DNA of 64,000 bases from Pseudomonas violetae (lineage in GTDB: Bacteria > Pseudomonadota > Gammaproteobacteria > Pseudomonadales > Pseudomonadaceae), in assembly GCF_023072615.1 (NCBI RefSeq), contig NZ_JAKNRW010000011.1, forward strand, positions 51,739 to 115,738, read 5' to 3'. A program made the translations under genes and the position numbers. The first letter of the stretch is position 1, and each line of letters starts with the position of its first letter. Positions 53,360 to 62,113 of this stretch are shown in pieces. The notes beneath the pieces are model-generated. The model was not told where the DNA came from and did no database searches. It saw only the letters and a program-made list of their open reading frames with translations.

Positions 53360-54577
53360 TTAGCTGTTGGTTTTGCTGGTCAGCCCATCCGCGCGGAACA
53401 TCCCGCGAATCCCGCGGACAGCCTGGCGGATTCGGTCCTGGTTTTCGATCAGGGCGAACCGCACATGATCATCGCCGTATTCGCCGAACCCCACGCCCGG
53501 CGAGACGCAGACCTTGGCTTCGGCCAGCAACTTCTTGGCGAACTCCAGCGAGCCCAGATGCGCGTAAGCCTCGGGAATCTTGGCCCAGACGTACATCGCC
53601 GCTTTCGGGTTTTCCACCATCCAGCCCAGTTCATGCAGGCCTTTTACCAGCACATTACGCCGCTGCCGGTACTGCTCGGCGATGTCCTTGACGCACTGCT
53701 GATCCCCCTCAAGCGCGGCGATGGCCGCCACTTGCAGCGGGGTGAAGGTGCCGTAGTCGTGGTAGCTCTTGATCCGTGCCAGGGCATTGACCAGTTCCGA
53801 GTTGCCGACCATGAACCCGATGCGCCACCCGGCCATGTTGTAGCTCTTGGACAGGGTGAAAAACTCCACCGCAATGTCCTTGGCACCTGGCACCTGCATG
53901 ATCGACGGGGCTTTCCAGCCGTCGTAGACGATGTCCGCGTAAGCCAGGTCGTGCACCACCAGCACGTCGTACTGCTTGGCGAGGGCGATTACCCGCTCGA
54001 AGAAATCCAGTTCCACGCACTGGGCCGTGGGATTGGACGGGAAACCGAGAATCATCATCTTCGGCTTGGGAATCGAGCCGCGAATCGCCCGTTCCAGCTC
54101 GGCGAAGAAGTCCACGCCGGGAATCAGTGGCACCGACCGCACCTGGGCGCCGGCTATCACGGCACCGTAGATGTGAATTGGGTAGCTGGGGTTAGGCACC
54201 AGCACGGTGTCGCCCTGATCCAGCGTGGCCAGCATCAGGTGCGCCAGGCCTTCCTTGGAGCCAATGGTGACAATGGCTTCGGTTTCCGGGTCGATGTCGA
54301 CCTGATAGCGATCCTTGTACCAGTTGGAAATCGCCCGGCGCAGGCGCGGTATGCCCTTGGACGTGGAGTAACCGTGGGTGTCTTCGCGCTGGGCGACGGT
54401 GACCAGTTTCTCGACAATGTGCGGCGGCGTCGGGCCGTCGGGGTTGCCCATGCTCAAGTCGATAATGTCTTCGCCACGACGCCGGGCGGCCATTTTCAGC
54501 TCGGCGGTGATGTTGAAAACATAAGGGGGGAGTCGATCTATGCGCGCAAAGCGGCGCGGCGAACCTTGTTCGGCCAT
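53360..54577 (-). CDS. alaC: Alanine transaminase (AlaC-like class I/II aminotransferase)
   Basis: This 405-residue PLP enzyme transfers amino groups between glutamate and pyruvate. The cofactor lysine lies in [48 protein letters not shown] and [12 protein letters not shown] are family segments, and the C-terminal arginine region is [16 protein letters not shown]. The sequence follows AlaC closely. The orphan Rhs gene lies 54 bp downstream in the same direction. It is divergent from the LysE gene. Confidence 0.92.
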   Translation of the reverse strand: MAEQGSPRRFARIDRLPPYVFNITAELKMAARRRGEDIIDLSMGNPDGPTPPHIVEKLVTVAQREDTHGYSTSKGIPRLRRAISNWYKDRYQVDIDPETEAIVTIGSKEGLAHLMLATLDQGDTVLVPNPSYPIHIYGAVIAGAQVRSVPLIPGVDFFAELERAIRGSIPKPKMMILGFPSNPTAQCVELDFFERVIALAKQYDVLVVHDLAYADIVYDGWKAPSIMQVPGAKDIAVEFFTLSKSYNMAGWRIGFMVGNSELVNALARIKSYHDYGTFTPLQVAAIAALEGDQQCVKDIAEQYRQRRNVLVKGLHELGWMVENPKAAMYVWAKIPEAYAHLGSLEFAKKLLAEAKVCVSPGVGFGEYGDDHVRFALIENQDRIRQAVRGIRGMFRADGLTSKTNS

Positions 54578-54716
54578 TGTTGCCTCGGATAACGTAAGCG
54601 CCCGGAACCGTCCGAGCGACGCTGGCCACTGCGGTGGCCTGTGGCGGAATGTAAGGGCAGCTATGGCAGACTGTCCAGTGGCTTTGTAAACAAAATTTTC
54701 CGAAGGAAACCGTTAG

Positions 54717-55379
54717 ATGGAATTCACCAGTGGCTTCTTGCTGAGCCTTTCTCTGTGCCTGGACATTGGCGTGGCCAATATCGCGATGATCACCCTGGCG
54801 ATGCAACGCGGCTATTTCCAGGGTTTTGCCCTGGGTTTGGGGACCTGCGTCGGCGACCTGATCTACGCCGTGCTGGCACTGGCGGGCATGACGGTTTTGC
54901 TGCAATACGAAACCGTGCGCTGGGTGTTGTGGATCGGTGGCTCGGCGCTGCTGGTGTACTTCGCGGCGAAGATGATCTATTCGGCCATTCACCACGAAGC
55001 AGTGCTGGCGCAAACTGCCGAGGTGGGGCAGAACTCCCATCGCAAGGAGTTCTTGCGCGGGATCTTCCTGGCCATGTCGTCGCCCAGCGCCATCCTCTGG
55101 TTCGCCGCAGTGGGCGGCACCTTGATTGCGCGCTCGGGGGCCGGTGGCCCGCTGGGGTCGGCCTTGTTCCTGGTTGGTTTCTTCTGCGCCGGGTTGTTGT
55201 GGAGCGGCGGCCTGTGCTTCGCTGCGAGTCATGGCGGCAAGCTGCTGGGCGATAAGCTGTTGCGCTATTCCTATATGGCTTCTGCAGCGATCTTCTGCTA
55301 TTTCGCGGTCTATGTGGTTCTATCCGGCTATAACGAGTTTTTCGGTGGCGCAGCCGTCGAGCAGTTGCACACACTGTAA
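54717..55379 (+). CDS. LysE family amino-acid exporter
   Basis: This 220-residue inner-membrane protein has six hydrophobic helices and the LysE/RhtB pattern: GFLLSLSLCLDIGVANIAMI, QGFALGLGTCVGDLIYAVLA and FLRGIFLAMSSPSAILWFA. Its substrate is unknown. It is divergent from alaC, which fits overflow control of an amino acid such as alanine, but that is inference. GAAGGAAACCG precedes the start. Confidence 0.88.
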   Translation: MEFTSGFLLSLSLCLDIGVANIAMITLAMQRGYFQGFALGLGTCVGDLIYAVLALAGMTVLLQYETVRWVLWIGGSALLVYFAAKMIYSAIHHEAVLAQTAEVGQNSHRKEFLRGIFLAMSSPSAILWFAAVGGTLIARSGAGGPLGSALFLVGFFCAGLLWSGGLCFAASHGGKLLGDKLLRYSYMASAAIFCYFAVYVVLSGYNEFFGGAAVEQLHTL

Positions 55380-55447
55380 TTTGGCGAATCGGGTTTGGCT
55401 TCTATACTGCCAGCCGAACCCATTTTTTACATTCCAGGAGTCGAGTC

Positions 55448-55936
55448 ATGGACGAGCAAAAAACCGTGGAAGTGACTGAGCCTCGCCTCGAGCATGGCCA
55501 CTTCCTGTTAATTGCAGGGCTTGGCGGACGATTCACCCAGGAGACCACCGCGGGTATCCCCGATCTGTGGGAAAAATTCATCCCCGAGATCGGCAATATT
55601 CCCGGTCAGCAGGGCGAAGTGACCTACGGTATCTGCTGCAATCCCGATGGCAAGGGCGGCTTCGAATACATTGCCGGCGTCGAGATCAGCAAGCTCGATG
55701 ACCTGCCCGAGAAATACCGCTGGGTCGAGGTTCAGCCCCAGCAATACGCAGTGTTCGAGCACAAAGGCGCGCTGGACAGGTTGCCCCAGACTTTCCAGTA
55801 CATCTGGAAAACCTGGCTACCACAATCCGGTCGCGAGGCTGCGGACGCGCCGGAATTCGAGCGCTACAGCGCAGACTTCAACCCGACACTGAACACCGGC
55901 GTGCTGGAAATCTGGCTGCCGCTCAAGCCGGAATAA
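55448..55936 (+). CDS. GyrI-like effector-binding domain protein
   Basis: This 162-residue protein consists only of a GyrI/AraC-effector-binding fold: FLLIAGLGGRFTQETTAGIP, GEVTYGICCNPDGKGGFEYI, WVEVQPQQYAVFEHKG and TGVLEIWLPL. Such single-domain proteins bind small hydrophobic molecules; no DNA-binding domain is present. CCAGGAG about 7 nt upstream marks the start. It is followed 42 bp later by a GNAT gene in the same direction. Confidence 0.85.
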   Translation: MDEQKTVEVTEPRLEHGHFLLIAGLGGRFTQETTAGIPDLWEKFIPEIGNIPGQQGEVTYGICCNPDGKGGFEYIAGVEISKLDDLPEKYRWVEVQPQQYAVFEHKGALDRLPQTFQYIWKTWLPQSGREAADAPEFERYSADFNPTLNTGVLEIWLPLKPE

Positions 55937-55978
55937 TCTATGATCGCCGACCTTTTTCATCGCTGACATCGAGTTGCC

Positions 55979-56467
55979 ATGACCCCTGTTATCCGCCTCG
56001 TCACGCCTGCAGACCTGGATCGCTGCTATGCCATTGAGACCGTCGCTTACGAAGGCGATGAAGCCGCGACCCGGGAAAAGATCGCGACACGCATTGCCAC
56101 CTGGCCTGAGGGTTTCATCGTCGCCGAAGGCGACGGTGTGGTAGCCGGTTTCATCAATTCCGGTGCGGCGTTTGAAGTGGAGATGTCGGACGAGGCCTTC
56201 AAGGAATTGATCGGCCACGATCCGGCAGGGCCCAACGTGGTGATCATGTCGGTGGTGGTGCACCCGGATTATCAGGGGCAGGGCTTGGCGAAAGTGTTGT
56301 TGGGCGAGTTCATCGAACGGATGCGCGCTATGGGCAAGGCGAGCATCCATCTGATGTGCAAGAAGCGGCATGTCCCGCTGTATGCCGGTTTCGGTTTTGC
56401 CTACATCAAGCCATCGGCGTCGGATCATGGCGGGATGGCGTGGCATGAGATGATCCTGACCCTGTAG
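55979..56467 (+). CDS. GNAT family N-acetyltransferase
   Basis: This 162-residue acetyltransferase has its acetyl-CoA loop in VVHPDYQGQGLAKVLLGEF. The N-terminal strand reads IRLVTPADLDRCYAIETVAY and the C-terminal CKKRHVPLYAGFGF. It resembles arylalkylamine-type members, but the substrate is unknown. It lies just downstream of the GyrI-like gene. Confidence 0.88.
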   Translation: MTPVIRLVTPADLDRCYAIETVAYEGDEAATREKIATRIATWPEGFIVAEGDGVVAGFINSGAAFEVEMSDEAFKELIGHDPAGPNVVIMSVVVHPDYQGQGLAKVLLGEFIERMRAMGKASIHLMCKKRHVPLYAGFGFAYIKPSASDHGGMAWHEMILTL

Positions 56468-56478
56468 CGCGATTCCCG

Positions 56479-56610
56479 TGTGGGAGCGGGCACCTGGCAC
56501 CCCGCCGCCTGTAGGAGCGAGCTTGCTCGCGATGGACGTCAACGATCACGCTGGGCACCTGACACCCCGCGGCGTCCTCAGGTTTTTCGCGAGCAAGCTC
56601 GCTCCTACAG
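56479..56610. repeat. REP cluster
   Basis: A partial copy (GTGTGGGAGCGGGC), a full TGTAGGAGCGAGCTTGCTCG and the opposed TTTTTCGCGAGCAAGCTCGC lie between convergent GNAT and PPOX-fold genes. Confidence 0.82.
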
Positions 56611-56626
56611 GGATTCGGTACGGCAT

Positions 56627-57232
56627 TCAGTAGAGCGTATCCTTCACCCGCGCTGGTGCGTCCCGGTCATACGACTCCGCATCAAACGCCCCATCATTCA
56701 ACCGCTTGTGAAACGCTCCCGCCGTCGGCAGTGCCGAGCGATCCAGGTAGTTCTCCGGGTTCCACAGGTCCGAGCGCACCATCGCCTTCGAGCAATGGAA
56801 ATACGCCGCGTCCACGGTCACCAGCATCACTGTACGCGCCGCCTTGCCGTTGACCGCAAAACTCTCCAGCAACTGCGGTTCGGCGCTGATTTGCGCCGTG
56901 CCGTTGACCCGCAGTGTCTCGCCGATCCCCGGAATGATGAACAGCAGCGACACCCTCGAATCCAGCACCACATTGCGCAACGTGTCGATGCGGTTATTGC
57001 CGGGGCGGTCGGGGATGGCCAGGGTCTGCGAATCGATGATGCGCACAAAACCGGGCGTGTCGCCCCGCGGCGAGCCGTCCATGCCGTCGGGGCCTACCGA
57101 GCTAATGATCACTAGCGGCGAAGCGCGGACCATCGCCTGGTAGTCCTCGTTGAGGAAGGGGATCTGCTTGCGCACGGCGCGGTCGTGGGGGAGGCCGTAC
57201 AGGGCTTCCAATTCTTCAATGCTGTTGAGCAT
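56627..57232 (-). CDS. Pyridoxamine 5'-phosphate oxidase-fold protein
   Basis: This 201-residue FMN-binding split-barrel protein belongs to the MSMEG_1061-like group. SPLVIISSVGPDGMDGSPRG, FVRIIDSQTLAIPDRPGNNR and GIGETLRVNGTAQISAEP are the fold's core, ending with HCSKAMVRSDLWNPENY. The reaction is unknown. ATG 57232 overlaps the 3' end of the upstream GNAT gene by 17 nt. The frame is open to 57664, but that stretch is antisense-like reading of the GNAT gene in another frame. Confidence 0.85.
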   Translation of the reverse strand: MLNSIEELEALYGLPHDRAVRKQIPFLNEDYQAMVRASPLVIISSVGPDGMDGSPRGDTPGFVRIIDSQTLAIPDRPGNNRIDTLRNVVLDSRVSLLFIIPGIGETLRVNGTAQISAEPQLLESFAVNGKAARTVMLVTVDAAYFHCSKAMVRSDLWNPENYLDRSALPTAGAFHKRLNDGAFDAESYDRDAPARVKDTLY

Positions 57233-57728
57233 GACCCAACTCCTCAAATACCAGGCCCATGCGCCGTTCGTAGCCGATCCGGCCTCGATAAGCTTCGCCG
57301 CTGTCGACCCAGCCGAACTTCCCGTACAGCGCGATCGCCGCCGTATTGTCGGCGTCCACCGACAGTTCCAGCCCCCTGATCTCCGGCCAGGCCTGGCGCG
57401 CCACTTCGGGCAGCGCTTGCAGGCAAGCCTTGCCGTAGCCCTTGCCTTGAGCCCTTTGATCGACCTGCAGCGCATGCAAAGTGGCGCTGTGTTCATTGGC
57501 CCAGGCAGGCAGCACCGGCGGGCGTTTGAGCAGCAGGAAGGCGACGGGAACTCCGTCGACCAGCAGGGCAAATCCCTTGACCCCTGGGCCCGGCTTGGAC
57601 AGCAGGGTATGCAGCGCGCCGTGGATATCGCCGCAGAACGGGATCTGCTGCGGATGAACTTCAATGGCCTCGACCTGCTGGCGCTGGAGCGTCGTCAGGC
57701 TTTCATAAGGCACGAGTTGGGCTGTCAC
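57216..57728 (-). CDS. GNAT family N-acetyltransferase
   Basis: This 170-residue acetyltransferase contains LQVDQRAQGKGYGKACLQAL, the acetyl-CoA loop, and LSVDADNTAAIALYGKFGW, the fourth family motif. The substrate is unknown. Its 3' end overlaps the PPOX-fold gene start by 17 nt, so both are likely in one transcript. Confidence 0.9.
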   Translation of the reverse strand: MTAQLVPYESLTTLQRQQVEAIEVHPQQIPFCGDIHGALHTLLSKPGPGVKGFALLVDGVPVAFLLLKRPPVLPAWANEHSATLHALQVDQRAQGKGYGKACLQALPEVARQAWPEIRGLELSVDADNTAAIALYGKFGWVDSGEAYRGRIGYERRMGLVFEELGHAQQH

Positions 57729-57804
57729 TGGAGAGTCCTTGTTCCAACAGAAATGGTTCCCGGATTCTAGCGATTTTGCATGCAGGGTTTATTTTTATTT
57801 GGAC

Positions 57805-57830
57805 TGTCGATTTGGCATTCCACCAGACGA
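57805..57830 (+). promoter_or_regulatory. ECF42-type promoter
   Basis: TGTCGA (57805-57810), 17 bp, then CGA (57828-57830) matches the TGTCGA/CGA pattern I recall for ECF42 sigma factors. It lies 36 bp before the first gene of the operon whose last gene encodes an ECF42-like sigma factor. Confidence 0.68.
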
Positions 57831-57866
57831 CTAAGGGTGTCTACACAACAACCACGGAGAACGCTC

Positions 57867-58292
57867 ATGACTGCGACCACCGAAATCCAGGCCCTGATCG
57901 ATACTTACCGCCAAGCGGTGATCGGCAAGGATGTCGAGAAAATCATGGCCCTGTATGCCGACGACGTCGTCTCCTACGATGCGGTCAAGGCCCTGCAATT
58001 TCGCGGCAAGGCCGCCTACCGCGCACATTGGCTGGAGTGCATGGAAATGTGCCAGGGCCCGCACACCTTCGACTTTGACCACGTCAACATCGTCGCCGAC
58101 GAGCACATCGCTTTTGCCCACTGGCTGACCCATTGCGGCGGTGCCAACGAGAAGGGCGAGACCCAGGCCTGCTGGATGCGCGTCACCGCCTGCTACCGTC
58201 GCGACGCAGGTCAGTGGCGCATCGTGCATGAACACTGGTCAGCTCCGTTCGACATGGCGAGCGGCTCCGTGCTGTTCGATCTGCAGCCCTGA
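57867..58292 (+). CDS. NTF2-like (SnoaL-type) protein
   Basis: This 141-residue protein has the NTF2-like cone fold: IQALIDTYRQAVIGKDVEKI, MALYADDVVSYDAV and WRIVHEHWSAPFD. Such folds act as isomerases, hydrolases or binding proteins; the role here is unknown. ATG 57867 with GGAG upstream is preferred over the open frame to 57780, which would overlap the promoter. It is the first gene of a four-gene set with YciI-like, AHSA1-like and ECF42 genes. Confidence 0.85.
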   Translation: MTATTEIQALIDTYRQAVIGKDVEKIMALYADDVVSYDAVKALQFRGKAAYRAHWLECMEMCQGPHTFDFDHVNIVADEHIAFAHWLTHCGGANEKGETQACWMRVTACYRRDAGQWRIVHEHWSAPFDMASGSVLFDLQP

Positions 58293-58371
58293 TCTGCGGG
58301 CTGGTCGTCGGGAAAGGGCGCCAGGGCGCCAAACTGAGCCATAGTTGATCCGTGCGATCCGGGAGTGTGCC

Positions 58372-58716
58372 ATGAAGTATTTATGCCTGGTCTACAGCAA
58401 CGAACATGAACTGCATTCGCTGCCAGAGAGCCCCAAAGACGAAGAGTGCATGGCCTATGCCGAGTCGATCCAGGGCAGCGGTCGGATGATCGCGGCCGAG
58501 GCGCTGGAGTCGGTCCAGACCGCCACCACCGTGCGCATGCGCAATGGCAAGGTGTCAATTACCGACGGTCCGTTTGCCGAGACCAAGGAGCAGTTGGCCG
58601 GCTTCTACCTGATTGATGCCCGGGACCTTAATGAAGCCTTGCAGGTCGCCGGGAATATCCCGGCGGCCCGGGTGGGCTGTGTCGAGGTGCGTCCCGTTCG
58701 CCAGTTGAATCCCTGA
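58372..58716 (+). CDS. YciI/DGPF-domain protein
   Basis: This 114-residue protein has the DGPF motif in SITDGPFAETKEQLAGFYLI and the N-terminal strand KYLCLVYSNEHEL. DGPF proteins are the standard partners of ECF42 sigma factors, and this one is encoded 517 bp before such a gene. Its biochemical activity is unknown; the dimeric ferredoxin-like YciI fold suggests small-molecule binding. Confidence 0.9.
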   Translation: MKYLCLVYSNEHELHSLPESPKDEECMAYAESIQGSGRMIAAEALESVQTATTVRMRNGKVSITDGPFAETKEQLAGFYLIDARDLNEALQVAGNIPAARVGCVEVRPVRQLNP

Positions 58717-58742
58717 ATAACAATCACAACAGGAGATTTTTC

Positions 58743-59234
58743 ATGAGTCCGCATGCCCTTCAACAGACCCCTGCTGCTTTCGAGTTATCCATCAGCCGCC
58801 TGATCGATGCGCCGCGGCGCAAAATTTTTCGCGCCTGGACCGAGCCGGCCTTGCTCTCCCAGTGGTGGGGGCCCCACGGAATGACCACGCCTGAATGCGA
58901 AATGGACCTGTGGGTGGGCGGGCAATTTCGCACCCTGATGCGCGCACCGGATGGAACCGAATACCCGACCCTGGGGGTGTTCCTGGAAATCGTCGCGCCC
59001 GAGCGGCTGGTGTTTACCGATGCGTTTGTTCCTGGCTGGATTCCGTCGGGAAAACCGTTCATGTCGGCGCAGGTGACGCTCGAAGAACGTGAAGGCAAGA
59101 CGCTGTACACGGCGCGGGCGATGCATTGGTCGGAAGCAGACCGCCAGGCTCACGAATCCATGGGCTTTCATGATGGTTGGGGGCAGAGCCTGGATCGATT
59201 GGTCACGCTGGTGACCGAAGGCATGCCGGACTGA
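58743..59234 (+). CDS. AHSA1/SRPBCC-domain protein
   Basis: This 163-residue protein of the Aha1/START-like fold shows ISRLIDAPRRKIFRAWTEPA, LSQWWGPHGMTTPECEMDL and GWGQSLDRLVTLV. The fold binds hydrophobic ligands. It stands 26 bp after the YciI gene. Its stop shares one base with the sigma gene start (TGATG), so the two are translationally coupled. Confidence 0.9.
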   Translation: MSPHALQQTPAAFELSISRLIDAPRRKIFRAWTEPALLSQWWGPHGMTTPECEMDLWVGGQFRTLMRAPDGTEYPTLGVFLEIVAPERLVFTDAFVPGWIPSGKPFMSAQVTLEEREGKTLYTARAMHWSEADRQAHESMGFHDGWGQSLDRLVTLVTEGMPD

Positions 59235-60469
59235 TGCCTGGCACTGCTGTCAGTGCTCGGGTCGAGCAGGTTTACCGTGAAGATTCGCGGCGAATCCTGG
59301 CGACGTTGATTCGCCTGCTCGGTGATTTCGACCTGGCTGAAGAGGCGCTGCATGAAGCATTCTTCGTCGCAGTCGAACGCTGGCAACGGGACGGTGTGCC
59401 GGCGAATCCGCGGACCTGGCTGGTGTCCACTGGGCGCTTCAAGGCCATCGACGTGTTGCGTCGGCGTGCCCGTTTCAACGCCTCTCGCCCGCTATTGATC
59501 GCGCAACTGGAGGAACTGGAGCAGGCCGACTGGAGTGGCGAGGAAGTGGAAGACGATCGCCTGCGGCTGATTTTTACCTGCTGTCACCCAGCACTGGCGG
59601 CCGACGCCCAGGTGCCGCTGACGCTGCGAGAAGTCTGCGACCTGACCACCGAAGAAATCGCCCGGGCATTCCTCGCTGCACCCGCCACCATCGCCCAGCG
59701 GATCGTTCGGGCCAAGGCGAAGATTCGCGATGCAAAAATCCCTTACCAAGTGCCGACGCTGACGGAATTACCCGAGCGCCTCGACAGCGTGTTGCGGGTG
59801 ATTTACCTGGTGTTCAACGAAGGATACTCGGCGTCCGTCGGAGTCGAATTGACCCGTGAGGATCTGACTTGCGAAGCCATTCGCCTGGGTCGTCTGTTGA
59901 TGGAGCTGCTGCCGGAGCCGGAAGTAATGGGGTTGTTGGCGCTGATGCTGCTGCACGAATCCCGCCGCCCGGCACGAACCTGCGCCGATGGCGAGTTGAT
60001 TGTGCTGGACGAGCAGGACCGCGGGCTGTGGGATGCCGGACTGATCGCCGAAGGCTGCGGGTTAATCGAGCGTGCTTTGTCCGGCGGACGCTTCGGACCT
60101 TACTGCCTGCAAGCGGCGATTGCGGCGGTGCACGCCGAGGCGTCGATTGCGCAGGAAACGGATTGGCCGCAGATTGTGGGTTTGTATGACGTGTTGCTGC
60201 GGGCGGTGCCGTCACCGGTGGTTGAACTCAATCGTGCGGCGGCGTTGGCACGACGTGATGGGCCATTGGTGGGGTTGACGCTGGTCGACGGGATTCTGCA
60301 GCGTGGCGAATTGCTCGATTACCATCTGGCGCATTCGGCCCGGGCCGAGTTCTGCCGGCAGTTGGGCCGGGTGGAAGAGGCTCGGGCGGCGTATGGGCGA
60401 GCGCTGGAATTGACGCAGCAGGTGCCGGAACGGCGGTTTCTGGAGGGGCGGTTGCGCGGGTTGGATTAG
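59234..60469 (+). CDS. ECF42-type sigma factor with C-terminal extension
   Basis: This 411-residue sigma factor has region 2 (GDFDLAEEALHEAFFVAVER; PRTWLVSTGRFKAIDVLRRR) and region 4 (LTLREVCDLTTEEIARAFLA; ATIAQRIVRAKAKIR). An ECF42-specific C-terminal extension of ~220 residues follows, with helical TPR-like content (SARAEFCRQLGRVEEARAAY). No anti-sigma gene is nearby. In ECF42 systems the extension is thought to control activity. Its likely targets include its own operon through the promoter at 57805. The start ATG overlaps the AHSA1 stop. Confidence 0.93.
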   Translation: MPGTAVSARVEQVYREDSRRILATLIRLLGDFDLAEEALHEAFFVAVERWQRDGVPANPRTWLVSTGRFKAIDVLRRRARFNASRPLLIAQLEELEQADWSGEEVEDDRLRLIFTCCHPALAADAQVPLTLREVCDLTTEEIARAFLAAPATIAQRIVRAKAKIRDAKIPYQVPTLTELPERLDSVLRVIYLVFNEGYSASVGVELTREDLTCEAIRLGRLLMELLPEPEVMGLLALMLLHESRRPARTCADGELIVLDEQDRGLWDAGLIAEGCGLIERALSGGRFGPYCLQAAIAAVHAEASIAQETDWPQIVGLYDVLLRAVPSPVVELNRAAALARRDGPLVGLTLVDGILQRGELLDYHLAHSARAEFCRQLGRVEEARAAYGRALELTQQVPERRFLEGRLRGLD

Positions 60470-60533
60470 CGGTTTTTTCGAGGACACCATCGCGGGTAAG
60501 CCGGCAATGGTGATCAAGCTCCTGCAAAAGATG

Positions 60534-61205
60534 TCAGGCCTGCTGCCGCGTTGCGGCCAATACAATCTCCCGAATGCACACGTTCTGCGGCTGTTGATAG
60601 GCATACCCGATCGCCGCCGCGACATCGTCAGCGTTCAGTACCGTGCCGCCCATTTCCTGTTTCCACGCCTGGTAGCTACTTTTGATCGCTTCATCGGTAG
60701 TGTGCCCGAGCAACTCGGTTTCTACGGCGCCCGGTGCAATGGTGATGACTCGAACCTTGTGCGCAGAGAGCTCTTCGCGCAGGTTTTCCGACAAACCATG
60801 CACGGCGAATTTGCTGCCGACATAGGCAACGTGTCGGGGGAAGGTTTTGCGCTCGGCCACCGAGCTGATGTTGATGATGGTCCCTTGCTTACGCTCGACC
60901 ATCCCGGTCACTACAGCGTGCAGGCCGTTGAGCAAACCCTTCACGTTGACGTCGAACATCTGGTCCCACTGCGCCGGGTCCTGTTTGGACATTTCACCCA
61001 GCAGCATAACCCCGGCGTTGTTGATCAATAGATCCGCCGGGCCGAACTGGCCCTGAGCCTCACTCACCGCCGCGAGCAATGCCGCGCGATCGGTGATGTC
61101 GACCTGGCGACTGAGCGTATTGGGCAGTTGCAGTGCCTGCAGGCGGTCTATTCGACGCGCCAGCAACAAGAGAGGGTGGCCAGCGGCGCTCAGCAATCGG
61201 AATTT
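60534..61205 (-). pseudogene. SDR-family oxidoreductase lacking its N-terminus
   Basis: This reading frame is clearly a short-chain dehydrogenase from LLSAAGHPLLLLARRIDRL onward: LINNAGVMLLGEMSK, INISSVAERKTFPRHVAYVGSK (Ser, Tyr and Lys catalytic), then PGAVETELLGHTTDE. The first ~20 residues, with the cofactor-binding TGxxxGIG loop, are absent. Upstream of about 61200 the frame runs antisense through the HTH-coding part of the divergent lysR gene and gives unrelated residues up to an ATG at 61277. A deletion of the original intergenic region and first codons is the simplest reading. A full NAD(P)-binding enzyme is not expected. Confidence 0.78.
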
Positions 61206-61208
61206 CCT

Positions 61209-62051
61209 ATGGATATTCGTCACCTTAAAGCGTTCCTCGCCGTGTTCGAGGAGCGCAACATCACGGGCGCCGCGCAACGGTTGTTCGTCAGCCAGCCGAC
61301 GTTATCGGTGACCATCAAGCAGCTGGAAAAGGAGCTGGGTGCCACGCTGTTTGCGCGCCAGCCCCGTGGCGTCGAGGTCAGCGATGAAGCGCGGGTACTG
61401 TATCCCCAGGCTCGGCGCATGGTGGCAGAAGCCGAGGCGTTGAGCCGATTGCTCCGCAGTCGCCAGGACCATGCGCCGTTGACGCTGGGTATTGAAGGTG
61501 ATGTCGCCGACAGCCAGGTCGAAGCGTTTGTGCGCATGGCGCATCAAGCATTGTCCCATTTGCTCCTGACCCTGGAAGAGGGTTGTCAGGGCGATGGCCG
61601 GCTGGCGGTGGAGGAGATGTGTTGCAAGGATGAATTATTCCTGCAGTTATGGGACGAGTCTTACGTGTTGGCCTTGCCGGTGGAGCATCCGATGGCGGGC
61701 GCGGAGGCGGGCGAGGTCTGGACGCCGATTGACGACGGGATAACGTGTCCGCAGCATCCCTCCCATCAGCGTTTGATGGCGCTGTACGGGCGCTCGCCGG
61801 AAGCGGTGGCCGGGCACGCCGGTTCCTTGAAGCAGGCGCTGCACATGGTCGCGGCGGGGATCGGGGTAGCCATGTTGCCGCAGTCATTGGTGAGTGGTAA
61901 TGACCGAGTTGTCACCCGTGCACTGCCCCTGCCGGCCCCTACTCGACGAGTAGGGCTGTGTTACGCCGCGCAAGCGCTGGAGTTGCTGACCATGCGCGGT
62001 TTGCATGAGTATTTTCAAAGCCATCGGCCGTTGACCGTCGAAGCTGCGTGA
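61209..62051 (+). CDS. LysR-family regulator abutting the truncated SDR gene
   Basis: This 280-residue LysR regulator has the winged helix DIRHLKAFLAVFEERNITGA, continued by SQPTLSVTIKQLEKELG. An effector domain of slightly short length follows, with MVAAGIGVAMLPQSLV near its end. GGAA lies 6 nt before ATG 61209. Its natural promoter region seems to be lost: only the ribosome site remains before the SDR remnant, which is read in the opposite direction. Expression is therefore doubtful unless a new promoter lies within the remnant. Confidence 0.85.
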   Translation: MDIRHLKAFLAVFEERNITGAAQRLFVSQPTLSVTIKQLEKELGATLFARQPRGVEVSDEARVLYPQARRMVAEAEALSRLLRSRQDHAPLTLGIEGDVADSQVEAFVRMAHQALSHLLLTLEEGCQGDGRLAVEEMCCKDELFLQLWDESYVLALPVEHPMAGAEAGEVWTPIDDGITCPQHPSHQRLMALYGRSPEAVAGHAGSLKQALHMVAAGIGVAMLPQSLVSGNDRVVTRALPLPAPTRRVGLCYAAQALELLTMRGLHEYFQSHRPLTVEAA

Positions 62052-62113
62052 GTCACCTAGCCTCATAAAGGGCCGCCGCGTTAGCCAGCAGCTACAAGGG
62101 TGGCGTCGTTTGC

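Noticed and set aside
54641..55255. 204-codon frame overlapping the LysE exporter gene
   Set aside because: It is out-of-frame reading of the LysE gene and lacks the membrane-helix pattern.
57233..57664. Long N-terminal extension of the PPOX-fold protein
   Set aside because: This stretch encodes a complete GNAT protein in another frame; ATG 57232 gives a normal PPOX-fold protein.
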